Assembly (NCBI GenBank): GCA_025677815.1
Contig: JAIXMP010000016.1
Coordinates: 868,001 to 932,000, forward strand
Origin: Phascolomyces articulosus
Lineage: Eukaryota > Mucoromycota > Mucoromycetes > Mucorales > Lichtheimiaceae
DNA: 64,000 nt
Direction: 5' to 3'
A program made the translations under genes and the position numbers. Below, piece after piece: positions 1-15,303 of the stretch (positions are counted from its first letter, which is position 1; every line of letters starts with the position of its first letter). The notes beneath the pieces were generated by a model. That model was not told the DNA's origin and ran no database searches. It saw nothing but the letters and a program-made list of their open reading frames with translations.

Positions 1-991
1 TGAATTGAATTGATTATTTTATATACCAATAATAATGATTCTTTCTTTCTTTTCCTGTCACACAAAAACAACAAACTATTTCTCGAACACTTGAGGGAAA
101 AACCTTCGGTACCAATATATCGGTTATGCCCGGTGCTTCCTATTCTTTCTCTATCTGTACCTGTGTTCATCATCATTCAAACAAGATGGGGAGACCATTC
201 ACTTCTTAATGATTAAATATATAATAACGGTTTATATCACTAAATGACTTTCTTTTCATGATAATATACATGTCACTATGGATTCAAAGCAGTTCAAAGG
301 TTGTCACTTACCAATCTTTAAATCAAACACACATACTCATTGCCTTTTTTGTAATGAACTCGTGCGCATCAAATAAATAAATAAAAAAAAAAAACTTTAA
401 TCGAAATAATTGGTTTCACTTTGAATAATGACAGGTGTATTGTATGTGTGTGTGGAGTTTTTTTTATAGTCTATTTCTAGTCGTCTTTACCTTATTTGAG
501 CAATCTAATTCATGATGAATGACAATAACGTAATAATGCTGCAAGTATCATGTAAAGTATAATTTAATACGTATATACCACACATAGATATATACAGATG
601 TCAAAAACCTCGTGCGTGGTTTCATTGTGATGATGATGTAAAACCTTCCCTTTGTTCGTATCACCTTTAATCTTCTACTTGTGTTTTTTTTACCCCATCA
701 TTTTTATACTAGTTAAGGTGAAGCGGGAAGCAAATAAAATACCAATTGGGATCATTTTATTATTAAATATTACAACTTGACAAGAAAATATAAGTAAAAT
801 CGGTGTATATAGAATGGGAGATAGTCATTCACCATCTAATAATAATATACATATTCGACAATGATACGAAGTTTGTGAATTTTTAAAGGCTTCTAAAAAG
901 ATGACAGTACATATTATAATGTTGTTCCAATTGAATATATTGATCCATCGGAATATAATTTGTTTTATAAGATGCGACCTTATTAGTACCG
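1..991. other. AT-rich intergenic DNA, no gene seen
   Basis: Only short open frames of low-complexity composition occur here, with runs of A or T and ATA repeats. I see no splice-consistent coding sequence, RNA gene or repeat structure. Confidence 0.6.
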
Positions 992-1410
992 CTAAAGATC
1001 TTCAGGAAGAGTGACATGTTCTTCCTGTCCATAGTATTGGTTAGCGTGTTCTTGTATATACTCTATGATGATAGGAAGAATATAATCACTGATAGTATAT
1101 CGTTCACCATGAAGTCGTTGCTTTTGTTGATATATTTCTTTCTGTTCTTGTAATAAAATATTTAATTCTCGCTCAATGACATTGGCACAACTACGAACAG
1201 CACGTATCTCCCTTTTGTTTTTTGATAGACGAATGAGTGGTAGTATCCGTGACATCATACTTTCAACACCATGTGTTTCAAATAACCAATAACGTGTTAC
1301 ATAAAGTTAAATAACTGTTCTCGCTCACTGTTCATTTATTAATAATGGTTTTTCTCGTTGAAATAAATGAGATTCTGATAATGCTATATAGGCGAATTGA
1401 ATATTCTAGG
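992..1410 (-). pseudogene. Broken hypothetical gene, C-terminal part
   Basis: An 88-codon open frame ends at a TAG at 992-994. It continues upstream in frame (RYWLFETHGVES before the first Met) until about 1305. Two one-base frame changes upstream, near 1300 and 1335, would join it to further coding-like stretches (EREQLFNFM, and ALSESHLFQREKPLLINEQ after a plausible splice acceptor). The composition is protein-like: charged and helical, with KNKREIRAV and a Gln-rich coiled-coil-like segment. I do not recognise the family. The apparent frameshifts suggest a decaying gene, but an unrecognised exon structure is possible. The surrounding 1-5 kb is full of other gene relics, which favours decay. 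Confidence 0.35.
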
Positions 1411-2334
1411 AAGTGAATGATGTAAAGGATGGCCTCTATCTCCTCCTTGTTGTTGATAATTGTACTTGGATGCTGCTGCTTTGTATTATTTGAAGGCATG
1501 ATGATGATATTAGTAAGTAATGACATCCAATATAATCAATGGCAATATGGTATATTTATTGTTATTATCTTTCACAATAAAAAACTATGGTCGTTGTTCG
1601 AAAATTGTTGTGTTTCTGACACTACTCTAAATAGAAATCTCTATATATAATATATATATTCTTGCATCAACCTTTATGATTTACAAATACAATAAATAGA
1701 AACTACCCAATGTCTATGTATAATTATTATTGCCCTATACATATAAAATAATATTATAAACACAGTTCTGTTCTATTTTTTGGCTCCTCCAAAGTGATCT
1801 AACTAAGCAAATATTTTACATATCATCAAATAAAAAAAAACATAATACAATAAAATTTGAGGTTGAATTATTCTCGTGTAAAGGTCGTCATCATGCCCCA
1901 CTCAGATTGAAGGGGCTCATGAGTCAGGATAGTAATTTTCTAGGATCAGAAAAGAACGATATCCAAAACGAAACCCATCACGGTGGGAACTCAAAATTAA
2001 ATTGTCAAATATAACAGACTATCCTCCTGCTTTTTTCCATATATAGGTATATACAGTTTAGTGAATATCTTTTCCTTAAAGTTCCCTATATCATATTTCA
2101 TCTTATAAAAACATCCATTTATGATTTTGATTTAGTGTCATGATCATGGGGAAAAAAAAAGAATGGGTTTCATGTCCAATAGACCAGGAAACAGTATTTT
2201 TATTATTGGTATTTGCAAATAATTGTTAGATATTGTATATATACACCTAAGATCGTTTTACATACATGATGTAGTACTTAGGGTTCGTATCCAACAACAA
2301 TTGTGCACTATTCTGTTATTCAATAACTTTTGTA
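1411..2334. other. Intergenic DNA; part resembles the tah18 upstream region
   Basis: No gene is supported. The segment around 1605-1800 resembles the DNA upstream of the diflavin reductase at about 4755-4930. Both contain CACTACTCT followed 150-170 bases later by CAAAGTGATCT, with weaker similarity between. This may be a diverged duplication. Confidence 0.35.
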
Positions 2335-3645
2335 TAAAAGTCATCATATCCGAAAAAAAAATCATAAGAACCACCGCGTTCACGACGACGATCTTGTCGA
2401 TCCATATCTTCCTCGACTTTCAATCACTTGACTTATTTCTTCAGGTTCCACATACTCGAAATTTTCCAAACAAAGATCCATGGGATTCGAATATTGACTG
2501 TAGGTCCAAACAATGAGTCGAATTTCTTTACTTTTTAAATTTGCATTCTGATATATTGAGATGGGTTAGTCCTCTGATTTCAGCCAAAAAAAACCCACTA
2601 TACTACTTGTCTTGAATCCAAAACATTTGGTAAATTCCAGATATCGTAAAGGACTCGTTTTTCTTGGCCAGACATATATTTGAAACCATGGTCATAATAG
2701 GTCATCGTCTATGATGGATGAACCCACCAACCTGGATTTTTGTAAGGAATTGAGTGTTTCTAATGCATTCAAGATGAGTGGATCAATGTACCATAGATCA
2801 TTGATAATGACGTTTTCCAAGTGAGGTGATTTTTTAAGTAAGGAAGCAAATACTTGTTTTTACTGAACACGTTCGTATTTCAATGATGTCAGTTTGGGAA
2901 AAGAAAATTGTACCTTATATATAAGTCCACGCCATTGTTTTAGAATTCTTGGCATTTTCTGTTCATATCCTTGATCATAATCAATATAAAAATAATTAAA
3001 CAAGTTAATCGTCAATTTTTTGAGGATTTTGGCATTTTTTGAATAATGATTTAAAGTACTTCCATGGGGTACCTTTTTCAGGTGCAATTATTATATGCTT
3101 GAGACCCGTCTTCACTCGCCTCTTTTGATTGTTCTTTTTTTTTTCATCCATAAAAGAAAGCTCTTGGATGATTTTTTGGATGGTAGGTGTAGATTTGTCG
3201 CTATATCATGGATAATCCGATATCACGACAAGGTACTTTAGATGGACATAGCAATATTACTTTTCCAGTTGTACCAATGTGCTTTGCAAGTCTTTTTTGT
3301 TATATCTTTCGGTGAGACCCCAACTCTAACAATCGATTGTCACTGATCCAAACGCCACTAATTCGGTGTTCGTTGGAGAAGAGCTCCAACAAAGTTAGGT
3401 TTCAGAGGGTCTTCATAAATAATCAATATTCGAAGGTTTAGATAGGTGTTCTTTTTTCCTGTTGTGGAGTCTTCATCATCACCATCCAAGAAGAAAATGA
3501 CTTAATGATATTTGAGTAGGACTCGGTCCTATCATTGCTTGTCAATATCCTAGTAAAAGCAAGAAGAACAAGTAAAGGACAATCCTTTAATGTTTGCTCC
3601 ACTAGTTGTGGAGACGCTTTTTCGAGTATCAAGATTTCAGATACT
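2335..3645 (-). pseudogene. F-box/LRR-type gene relic (dead paralogue of the 17.4-19.8 kb copy)
   Basis: Minus-strand fragments match the pseudogene at 17436-19797 in the same order. The segment around 3540-3620 (ASPQLVEQTLKDCPLLVLLAF) matches its SQQLVDVEQVLNNCPQLVHLAF. The segment around 2865-3030 (KMPRILKQWRGLIYKVQ, then FPKLTSLKYER) matches KMPRILKHWRALIDNVQ and FPKLTSLKYER. The tail around 2340-2520 matches the acidic and basic C-terminus. Many frame changes and stops separate the pieces, and the F-box half is missing. The copy stops at about 3645, where a dispersed repeat begins. It is certainly not functional as a full protein. Confidence 0.8.
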
Positions 3646-3651
3646 TTCCAA

Positions 3652-3800
3652 CCTTTAGGTCCAAATTCTATACTATTATTGGATAGTGCCACAAACGCCA
3701 CAAACAATACAAATCTGAAACAATTCGCTGCAAGCATCAAAGAAAACGATAATAACCTTTGAGAAATGCGTAAAAATTAAAGATTATAACATGTAGCAGC
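3652..3800 (-). repeat. Dispersed repeat, copy 1 (inverted relative to 16.6 kb copy)
   Basis: The reverse complement of this segment aligns over about 145 bases with 16573-16716. Shared stretches include CGTTCCTGAA, ATGTTATAATC, CTCAAAGGTTA, AATTGTTTCAGATTTG and GTGGCGTTTGTGGCA. Identity is high but I did not compute it. The repeat lies exactly where the F-box pseudogene loses similarity to its paralogue, so it marks a breakpoint or insertion. No terminal inverted repeats or target duplication were identified. Confidence 0.65.
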
Positions 3801-8145
<4,345 letters not shown>

Positions 8146-9618
8146 AGAAAAAGAAAGTATTTAATTGATCTTTTTTCTTTACTTTATAAAATGTTGATAG
8201 ACGATACAGTTTTATATTATAAAAATTCGGTGGATTATACTTTATAATGATGCACCTGTAAAATAAAAATAAACATAAAGTATAAACACATTAGTATATA
8301 AAGTCTTTTCTTAAAATACTCCAAATCTATTATTATTGATAGTATGCTATGTGAATTTTATCACTAAGCATATATATAATTATTCCTTTTTTCCCTCTTT
8401 ATTACACTTCCATGTGCAATCGATTTCATAGCAATAAATTATTACATCTAGAGTTGTTCAACGTGAAGTAATTTTTTTAAAAAAAACCATTAGTACATAC
8501 TTTATACCTGGAAATTTATTATACTTTTCACAATTATCTGTTAATTCGACGAGCATACATACTCAAGAAAACCAGTTGGTTCAAAAACCTGGAATAGCTT
8601 AATTGTTTTTCACTACAATAATCATCACATTTAATAGGTATATATGGATAACAAAGTTATATTAATTGTATGCATTTTATGCAAGTTTTTTTTTTATGTT
8701 GTATTTAGGTCCAAAGCTTTGGCTCGATAAAATGATTACTCTTCTTTACGTAAAAGTTAGATAGGTGTCCTACTTTAGCAAATAATACTTTTGAATCAGT
8801 GCACCATTCTACTTGTAATAAGTGTGCTGGATTTCATTTTTAAAACAGATTAGGTGGTTCAACATTTATGCCGTCTCTTTCCGGATGACTTGGGGACTTG
8901 GAACACATAAACCTGTCTCTTGTTCTTTGAATCAAATTACTCATAAACAATATTTTTTTTTGCAAATAAATATGGCTATTGTTGGAAAGGATAAGAGTTT
9001 TCAACTTGAAAGGTTACTCTCTGTACAAGCAAAGGTTTTTTTGAATTTGACATTTATTAAATGAAGGTTTTGTGTAATGTTCCACTTGATATATTAAGGT
9101 TCTTTTGTCGTAGCAAATGTTCAAAGTGATACGTTCCACTTCAAGGTAATCTAAAATACAAAAATACCATCATCAGTTACCAACAAATCATTCAGGTAGA
9201 TTAATACAAATATTATACATACGAAACAACACCACCTACAATAGTATTAAGAGCATGTGTATTTATACTATGATCACGACCTAAACAAATATGTGCATAC
9301 CACTCTTATAATCAGGACGAAATTTGATCTTTTTGGGTATATTATTATTATATAAATCACACTCCTTCCCCACACAAACACACACACGCATTCTTTGCCC
9401 ATAAATCAGGAATAATGATTTCTTTTGTTGTTGGGATAAAAAAAGGGGGGTTTTATATAATATGGCAAGCCAAACAAAAAAAATTGAAAAACAAAAAAAA
9501 AAGAAGAACAAAATGGCGAACTACACTGATATATATGAATATCATCCTGGGTATTCACTTGTAAAAAGAAACCCTCACCCTCTCCATATTTTTTTTTATA
9601 AAAAGCGAAGAAACCGTC
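8146..9618. other. Intergenic DNA between tah18 and the TPR-MYND gene
   Basis: No coding sequence with family resemblance was found on either strand. The two flanking genes are convergent, so this region holds both 3' ends. The short frames at 8822-9064 and 9281-9511 look random. Confidence 0.55.
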
Positions 9619-11208
9619 TTATTTTTGTGCCTTTTTGCAAGCAAGTTTATGACATGCCTTATAATCCTTGACTTGACAATCACGAGAGCAATACCAAATG
9701 CTCTTACATCCACCACAGCAAAGCAAAGGCTTTTCTGGTTGATCCTTCAAATGCTTGGAACCACAGTTTGAGCATTGTTCTGGGCTTGCTGGATAAGGTG
9801 AGTTGAGAATACCAGCTTGAATCAACTGTTCTATTTTGTTGTTGTATTGCTTGGAAGGCATAGCATTAAAGATGATTTTACGAGCTTCATCAGCAGTTTC
9901 ATGCGTTTGCACAGCTGAGCGCTTGATGTCACTCATACCAGTATTGGTACCATACAAGGACTTGAATCGAGCTTCAGCATCTCTTGCCTTCTTGTACATT
10001 TCACGAGCTTCAGACTTGCGGCCCTTTTCTTGAAGAAGAATTGAAAGTGAATACAATGCATTAACATAATCGGCGGTATCGGGGTGACCACGTTCAAGGT
10101 ATTGCTTGAATCCCTTGATAGCTTGGTCGCGTTCTTTCAAGTTCATGTGAATAGAGCCCATAACACTGTATGCGACAGTGAAATTAGGGTCTTTTTGAAG
10201 ACATTTTTCTAAATCCTTGAGACCAATTCTGTTTGCCGTCAAACGCAATGATAGTATATGTGTTTTTTTGTTGTTGGTCAGCATGAAGTGGTTTTCTTTA
10301 CGTTCTGAATCTTTCGCCCACACACTCTTTCTTTCTTTCTTCATTTTTCATATGCAATCCAAACCCTCATTTTATTCCGTTTATTTTTCTCTCAATCTTT
10401 CCCTTCATCATTAGTTTCCAAATGTAATGTCTTTTTTGTTTTAAAATGTCATCATTTACCTAAGCTTGCCCAAGGAGAAATAGCACGAAGCACGAAGGAA
10501 ATATACGCGAGCTGGAAGATCATCATAAGTATTAATTGCTAAAGTAAGAGTTGTCAAACTATACAGTCATAAAATATAAATAGAAACGTCATAAGAAATT
10601 ATTTCATATAATATCCCCACGACTACAAATATCCCAAGAAAGGGGGAGATGTATTGAAAAACAAAATAAAAAAATACTTACCAGTGTTGGTATTGACGAC
10701 CCACCAACAAGATCCAAGCAGAGAATAACAAACTTTCTTTAATAAAGAAACCTTCTCGTTCAGCTTCAGCAACATCCTTTAACAATACTTTTTCATATTG
10801 TTGACCCAAAATAAGTACGCGTTCAGACATGGGAGCAGCCTTGTCATCCATTAACCAAGCTTCCACCAAAGTTTCAGCAGCGGTTTTCACATCTTCCTCA
10901 TGTTTTAAAAGGACTTCCTCATCCAATGAACGTGGAATGGTCATGCACAAGTCATAACCTTTGCGGAATAATTCCTTGGCTTTTTTGTATCGCTTGACAT
11001 CAGGATCGGTGGTTTCACTTGATTTACCACGCGCTTCCAATAGATCGTAGGCAATGATGCGTTGGCTACCTTCCAAGAAACGATCCTTGTATTCACCTTC
11101 TTCTTCAGTTCCTTCAGTAGTAGCAGCTACTTTAGTTTCTTCTACCACCTTCTTTTCAGTCACTTCTTTTTCTGTGGGAGTGGGAGCAACAGCAACTTCG
11201 TTGGTCAT
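9619..11208 (-). CDS. TPR repeat protein with C-terminal MYND zinc finger
   Basis: Three exons on the minus strand (11208-10682, 10558-10460, 10228-9619) join in frame to 411 codons before TAA. The start is ATG at 11208 (MTNEVAVAPTPTEKEV), followed by an acidic and Lys-rich tail of about 40 residues. The middle is helical with TPR-like units. The small 99-nt second exon encodes one of them (LAINTYDDLPARVYFLRASC), and the next exon continues with DPNFTVAYSVMGSIHMNLKERDQAI and further helices. The last 50 residues form a MYND finger with CSNCGSKH, LLCCGGCKSIWYCSRDCQ and KACHKLAC. MYND fingers bind proline-rich peptides, so an adaptor role is likely, but the exact orthologue is unknown to me. 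The phase of all three exons is consistent (2, 2, end). Confidence 0.85.
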
Positions 11209-11928
11209 TTTATGCAGATAGATATATTTTAGGGAGAGAGAGAATGAGAGAGAGAGAAAAGTGTAAGAGGGAGGAGTGGGAAAAGAAAAAAGAAGTATTA
11301 TAAAGTGTGTCAAAGTCAGGTACGTCCGTCTCCAATAGATATAATTTGACCAATCATAACCTGCCGTGCATTTGGTTCTTTTCCCCCCTGCTCTCCCGCA
11401 CGTTTTGTTGTCAAGACCATTTTTCGCACAACATTAAAGAATTATTATATAATAATTGTACCCAGCTTGCTTTCCATCCTTCATATATCATTTAATTATA
11501 ATTGTAATAAAATACAGTTGTTCCATTCCCAAAATTATCTTTCCAGCAAATTAAATTCGTTTTTTTATTGGACAAAGTTTGTTTTTGTATCAGCTCAATT
11601 TTCGTATTTGCACACCACTTAAACTTCGCTCTAAAAGACACCAGCACTAAGTTAGCTCACTTTCAGTTTTCATTTTTCAAGCATGATTGTTTATTAAAAA
11701 GGCTCTTTGTTGAGGTATCTCTGATAATTGTTGATAGAATGTTGAACAATATTGCAAAGAGACTTTAATGTTAAAACAAATCTTCTTTGAACATCAATCA
11801 ATAATTCAAAATATTAAGAAATTGCGACAAATACTCGTTATTTATACTACATACAAGACCAGCAATCTTTCAAAATCCCTCTCTGATATCCGTTCATGGA
11901 ATTCATAATCGGCTAAAAACTTATCAGC
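11209..11928. other. Intergenic DNA upstream of the TPR-MYND gene
   Basis: This contains the promoter of the minus-strand TPR-MYND gene, with a GA-rich tract (CT-rich on the coding strand) at about 11230-11290. No other gene is supported. Confidence 0.5.
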
Positions 11929-12175
11929 TGAAAAAACTTTTCCTGTGGCCTATGGTTTTGTCAACGGTGAGTCAGAAGCAACATACGGTGATTTTACGAG
12001 CGATTAAAAGATGTTATTCAGCCAAATACTGATGGTAGTATGCCAGTTTTCGTCACCGATAAACGTCGGGCCCTAATGAAAAAATGAAAACATTAGATAT
12101 TATTTTTCCGGAGTCAGCTAAACTCTTTCGTGTATGGCATACGATGAACAATATAAAAACAATTTAATCAGAAGC
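11929..12175 (+). mobile_element. Mutator-like (MULE) transposase relic
   Basis: Translated fragments follow the order of the MULE transposase core: TFPVAYGFVNGESEATYGDF, then in a shifted frame MPVFVTDKRRALM, then IFPESAKLFRVWHTMNNI. These correspond to the family's pattern of 'P-A-F/Y-x-F-V-x-G-E-x-x-x-x-Y', 'V-T-D-x-x-x-A-L-M' and 'F-P-x-x-x-x-x-x-x-W-H'. Stops and frame changes interrupt it. I found no terminal inverted repeats around it, so only an internal scrap of the element remains. Confidence 0.7.
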
Positions 12176-12933
12176 TGGTTCAAAAGTTAGAAACCAAAAA
12201 TAAGTATATGCCACTGTTGATGGAGAAGATGATTCATACCACAAACAAATTAATATCAACAAATTTCTATAGATCCAAAGAACACAATTGGGTTTGAAGC
12301 ATTTAATCATTATAAAGAAACAGACGCAGATAAAGACTTGAATTTTTATGAAGGCATTTCAGAGCTAGTTGTTGGTTTACTAATAACGAGCAATTAATTG
12401 ATTAGGATCCTCATCTTTTTTTTTGCTATATAAAGACGTGATAAAAGACCTAAACAAGTAACTTGTTTAAGGATTTCAAGTTTATTAATGGGCTACTTGA
12501 TATAAAACGGATCATGACAAAAATATGAATGGGAAATTACATTGTTATATGGACAATGCTTCCCTCTTGAGGCATACCCTTATTTTACCTCAAGTTTGTG
12601 ACATGATTTTTATGTGAGATTCCATTTTCTTTTTATTCTTCTAAATATATATAGTAATGATGGTTTTTTTTTGACATCCTTTGGTTTCTACAATGAAAAT
12701 AACATCTATTGGATGTATTTACTAGCTTCATTATGATTAGTTTACCGACTCCATGTTGAACATTTCGAAATGGCAGAAAAGTTTTTGTCAAAAAAAAACA
12801 CTAGCTAAGGTAAAATTTCCGCTCTTATAAAAATCATGTACAAATTTGAAATAAGGGCGTGTATTCTGTAACAATCGAGCTGAATTAGATCTTTTATTGG
12901 AAATAAGTTATTGAATCTGTTACTGATCAACGG
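12176..12933. other. Intergenic or decayed mobile-element DNA
   Basis: No coding sequence is supported. The region lies between two relics and is probably decayed transposon DNA, but nothing recognisable remains. Confidence 0.4.
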
Positions 12934-14295
12934 ATGGAAAGTCTGACAGCCAAAGCAACCGCTGTTTCTCAAGGACCAAACAGCGATACCAATAATCAAG
13001 CATCAGCTGAAGACACCACTGATAATTCAGACACATTCAACAATCATGAAATTGTAGTCTCAGGGACAACCAGTAACGATACCACTGACAAAAAAAACGA
13101 TAATGTTACTATTGATCATGAAGCAACTAACGATGGTGATACCCACAATAATTACAATATGTTCTCTCAATTTGACTTGAACTCCTACATTGATGATAGT
13201 TCAGGTGATGTTAGAGATGACCCTTGACTCTTCCGTAGTCAAAACATCACGCGTTTGTTCAAAGATTATCAGTCAATTGTCCAATCTCTGGTCAGCAAAC
13301 ACAAAGCACTGCCGCTCGAATCATATATCGATGAATTGGCTGCCTTGGTATATATTTCATCTTAAACAGGTATCAACGCAGCCCCATCGCTAGGAAGATA
13401 TTTCAGATGAATTATTGGATGAATTGGCAGAATTCATGACTTCATAATTGATGAATTACAACCTCAGCATGAGTGAAGAACAGTACATGACAATGGCAAA
13501 AGTTATCAATCAGCTTAGTCTCTCAAAAACCACAAGGAAACACCCTTTTCTTTGATCTTACTCTCATGTCTTCTAGTATGAATTATAATGAAAGATATCT
13601 TATCCGTGGGCTCACAAATTTGCAAGTTACAAAAAAAAAAGGATGACTTCAACAACCGTACTCATTTTTTTTTTTTGATGATGACTTAGGACTCAAAAGC
13701 TACCAAAACTGCTTTTGAAAGACAACTGCGCCTTCAATGAAAGTGAATTATGAATACCTATTTTGACCCCCTATTCTTTTGTTTGACCTTTAATCCGGAA
13801 AACCTGGTGCATTTATGTTGGACGAATGCAATCCCAAGTGAAGGTGGAAAATCACAACCAGTTACAATTATCATCAAAAGGCAACAGCCAGAATATAAAG
13901 ATAGTATCGGGTACGGAGAAGCCAAGGTAAATAAAGACAGCTCAAAGAGATACCGTCTATCCATGGACACCCTTCATTTGGCAATTTTCAACAAAAATAC
14001 AATTGATGTGAACAAATTAGAAAGCGCACTTGCATTTCAAATTCACGGTAAGGAACCCTCCCCGCTTCCCCAGCAGCACTGAACCCAATGTACTTTTTTT
14101 TTTACTTAGGTTTCTACATCACAATTTTTATCTCGCGCTTGGTTAGTACTAGCGTTTACGTCTTTTAGGAAGTGACCAACCTCCATTTCCCTGAATCGTC
14201 ATTGGACGGCATTCCTTACTTTATTAGCATAAAGAACACCCCATTGCTGCTAGCTATAAACAATGTCTTTTGGCGCTTGTGCAAAAAAATCTGAC
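12934..14295 (+). pseudogene. Relic of an uncharacterised, apparently mucoralean-type protein
   Basis: A long Ser/Thr/Asn/Asp-rich N-terminal frame starts at 12934. It is cut by an in-frame TGA at 13225-13227, and coding character continues in the same frame afterwards (LFRSQNITRLFKDYQSIVQ, then ALPLESYIDELAAL). A second block at 13850-14060 gives GYGEAKVNKDSSKRYRLSMD and LHLAIFNKNTIDVNKLESAL, ending LAFQIHG. After an intron (donor at about 14047, acceptor at about 14109) comes FYITIFISRLVSTSVYVF, an in-frame TAG at 14166-14168, then EVTNLHFPES and FISIKNTPLLLAI. From memory, 'G-x-G-E-A-K ... N-K-N-x-x-D-x-x-K-L-x-x-A-L-x-F-Q-I/V-H-G' recurs in many uncharacterised proteins of Rhizopus and Mucor. 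The function is unknown. The stops show this copy is dead. Confidence 0.6.
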
Positions 14296-14817
14296 GATAC
14301 TGCAACCATCAATAATAGATTGTCGTGTCCATAAGAAAGAATACGCCAAATAGGTGTATCTAAATTAAAATGAGGAAGAAAAGAATAAACAATAAATAAA
14401 ATAGAATAACACCATTGTTATGAAATGGGGTAAATCAGAACGGTATACCGCAACATGATGCTTTCATTATATACAAGCGTCTTTTGTCTCTTTATTTTAA
14501 ATATGTGGTCATATAGCATGTTAGAAGTAAAGCATCCATCCTTATAATCGTATTCGTTCATTCAGGTTATCCTCCATTGTTGTTCCTATAAAAAAAAGTA
14601 CAAATATGCATCGTCTTGATTAAGAAAAAAAAAACATTTTTCTCAATATTCGTACGTATAAATATTTAATAATCAGTACATATACGAAAGTTATTTATAA
14701 TTAATCCAGTAGCGACTTTATAATATAAATCAACAATAAACTCGTTGCTTCTGGCAGGCATTATCCATATTATATATACGTCTATATTGTTTATCAAGAA
14801 AAGTAACCAAAATCATC
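14296..14817. other. Intergenic DNA
   Basis: No gene is supported. This includes the promoter of the small gene starting at 14818. Confidence 0.5.
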
Positions 14818-15303
14818 ATGGAACCGCAAAATTCTTCAAATCAAAATGGTAGCAGTTTTTCGCAACAACAGCAACAATTCCTGTTATTGCCATTATCTGA
14901 AGCATTACAACACTCACCATCAGTAGCAACGGAGTATAGCCCAGGAAACTTTAGTATAAACCCAAGTGCTACCAGGTAAGATAATATAAGTATGGCTTAG
15001 AAAACAGTAAAATAATCAACATATTTTACATAATATGATAGTACCGATATGCAATGCTTTTTGAATAAATTGGATCGAGACATTCGAAAAGGAAAAGAAC
15101 GAATCCAAGGATATCAGTTTCTTTATAGAGCAGTTTCAAACATGATGGGTGACACCAGTATACCACAAGAAAAGCATTTAGTAGAAACGGGAAAAGTCGA
15201 GGATGAAAAAGAAGATAAAGCTCAAGACAGTGAAAGAGAACCAGCACAAAGGAAGGATAGTGAAAAGTTTGCTGAAGATGATTTTGTTTTTAGAAGGATA
15301 TAA
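14818..15303 (+). CDS. Small hypothetical protein, two exons
   Basis: Exons 14818-14975 and 15042-15303 join in phase 2 with good GTAAG and TAG splice sites to give 139 residues ending in TAA. The N-terminal third is low-complexity (NSSNQNGSS, then a QQQQQ run). The second exon begins STDMQCFLNKLDRDIRKGKE, a helical, charged segment, followed by a highly acidic and Lys-rich stretch and a short hydrophobic end (DFVFRRI). I do not recognise the family. A short helix with a variable acidic tail would suit a small subunit of a larger complex, but that is speculation. The clean splice structure is the main reason to call it a gene. Confidence 0.6.

Noticed and set aside
8822..9064. 80-codon frame downstream of tah18
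   Set aside because: No family resemblance, and it lies in a convergent 3' region. Likely chance.
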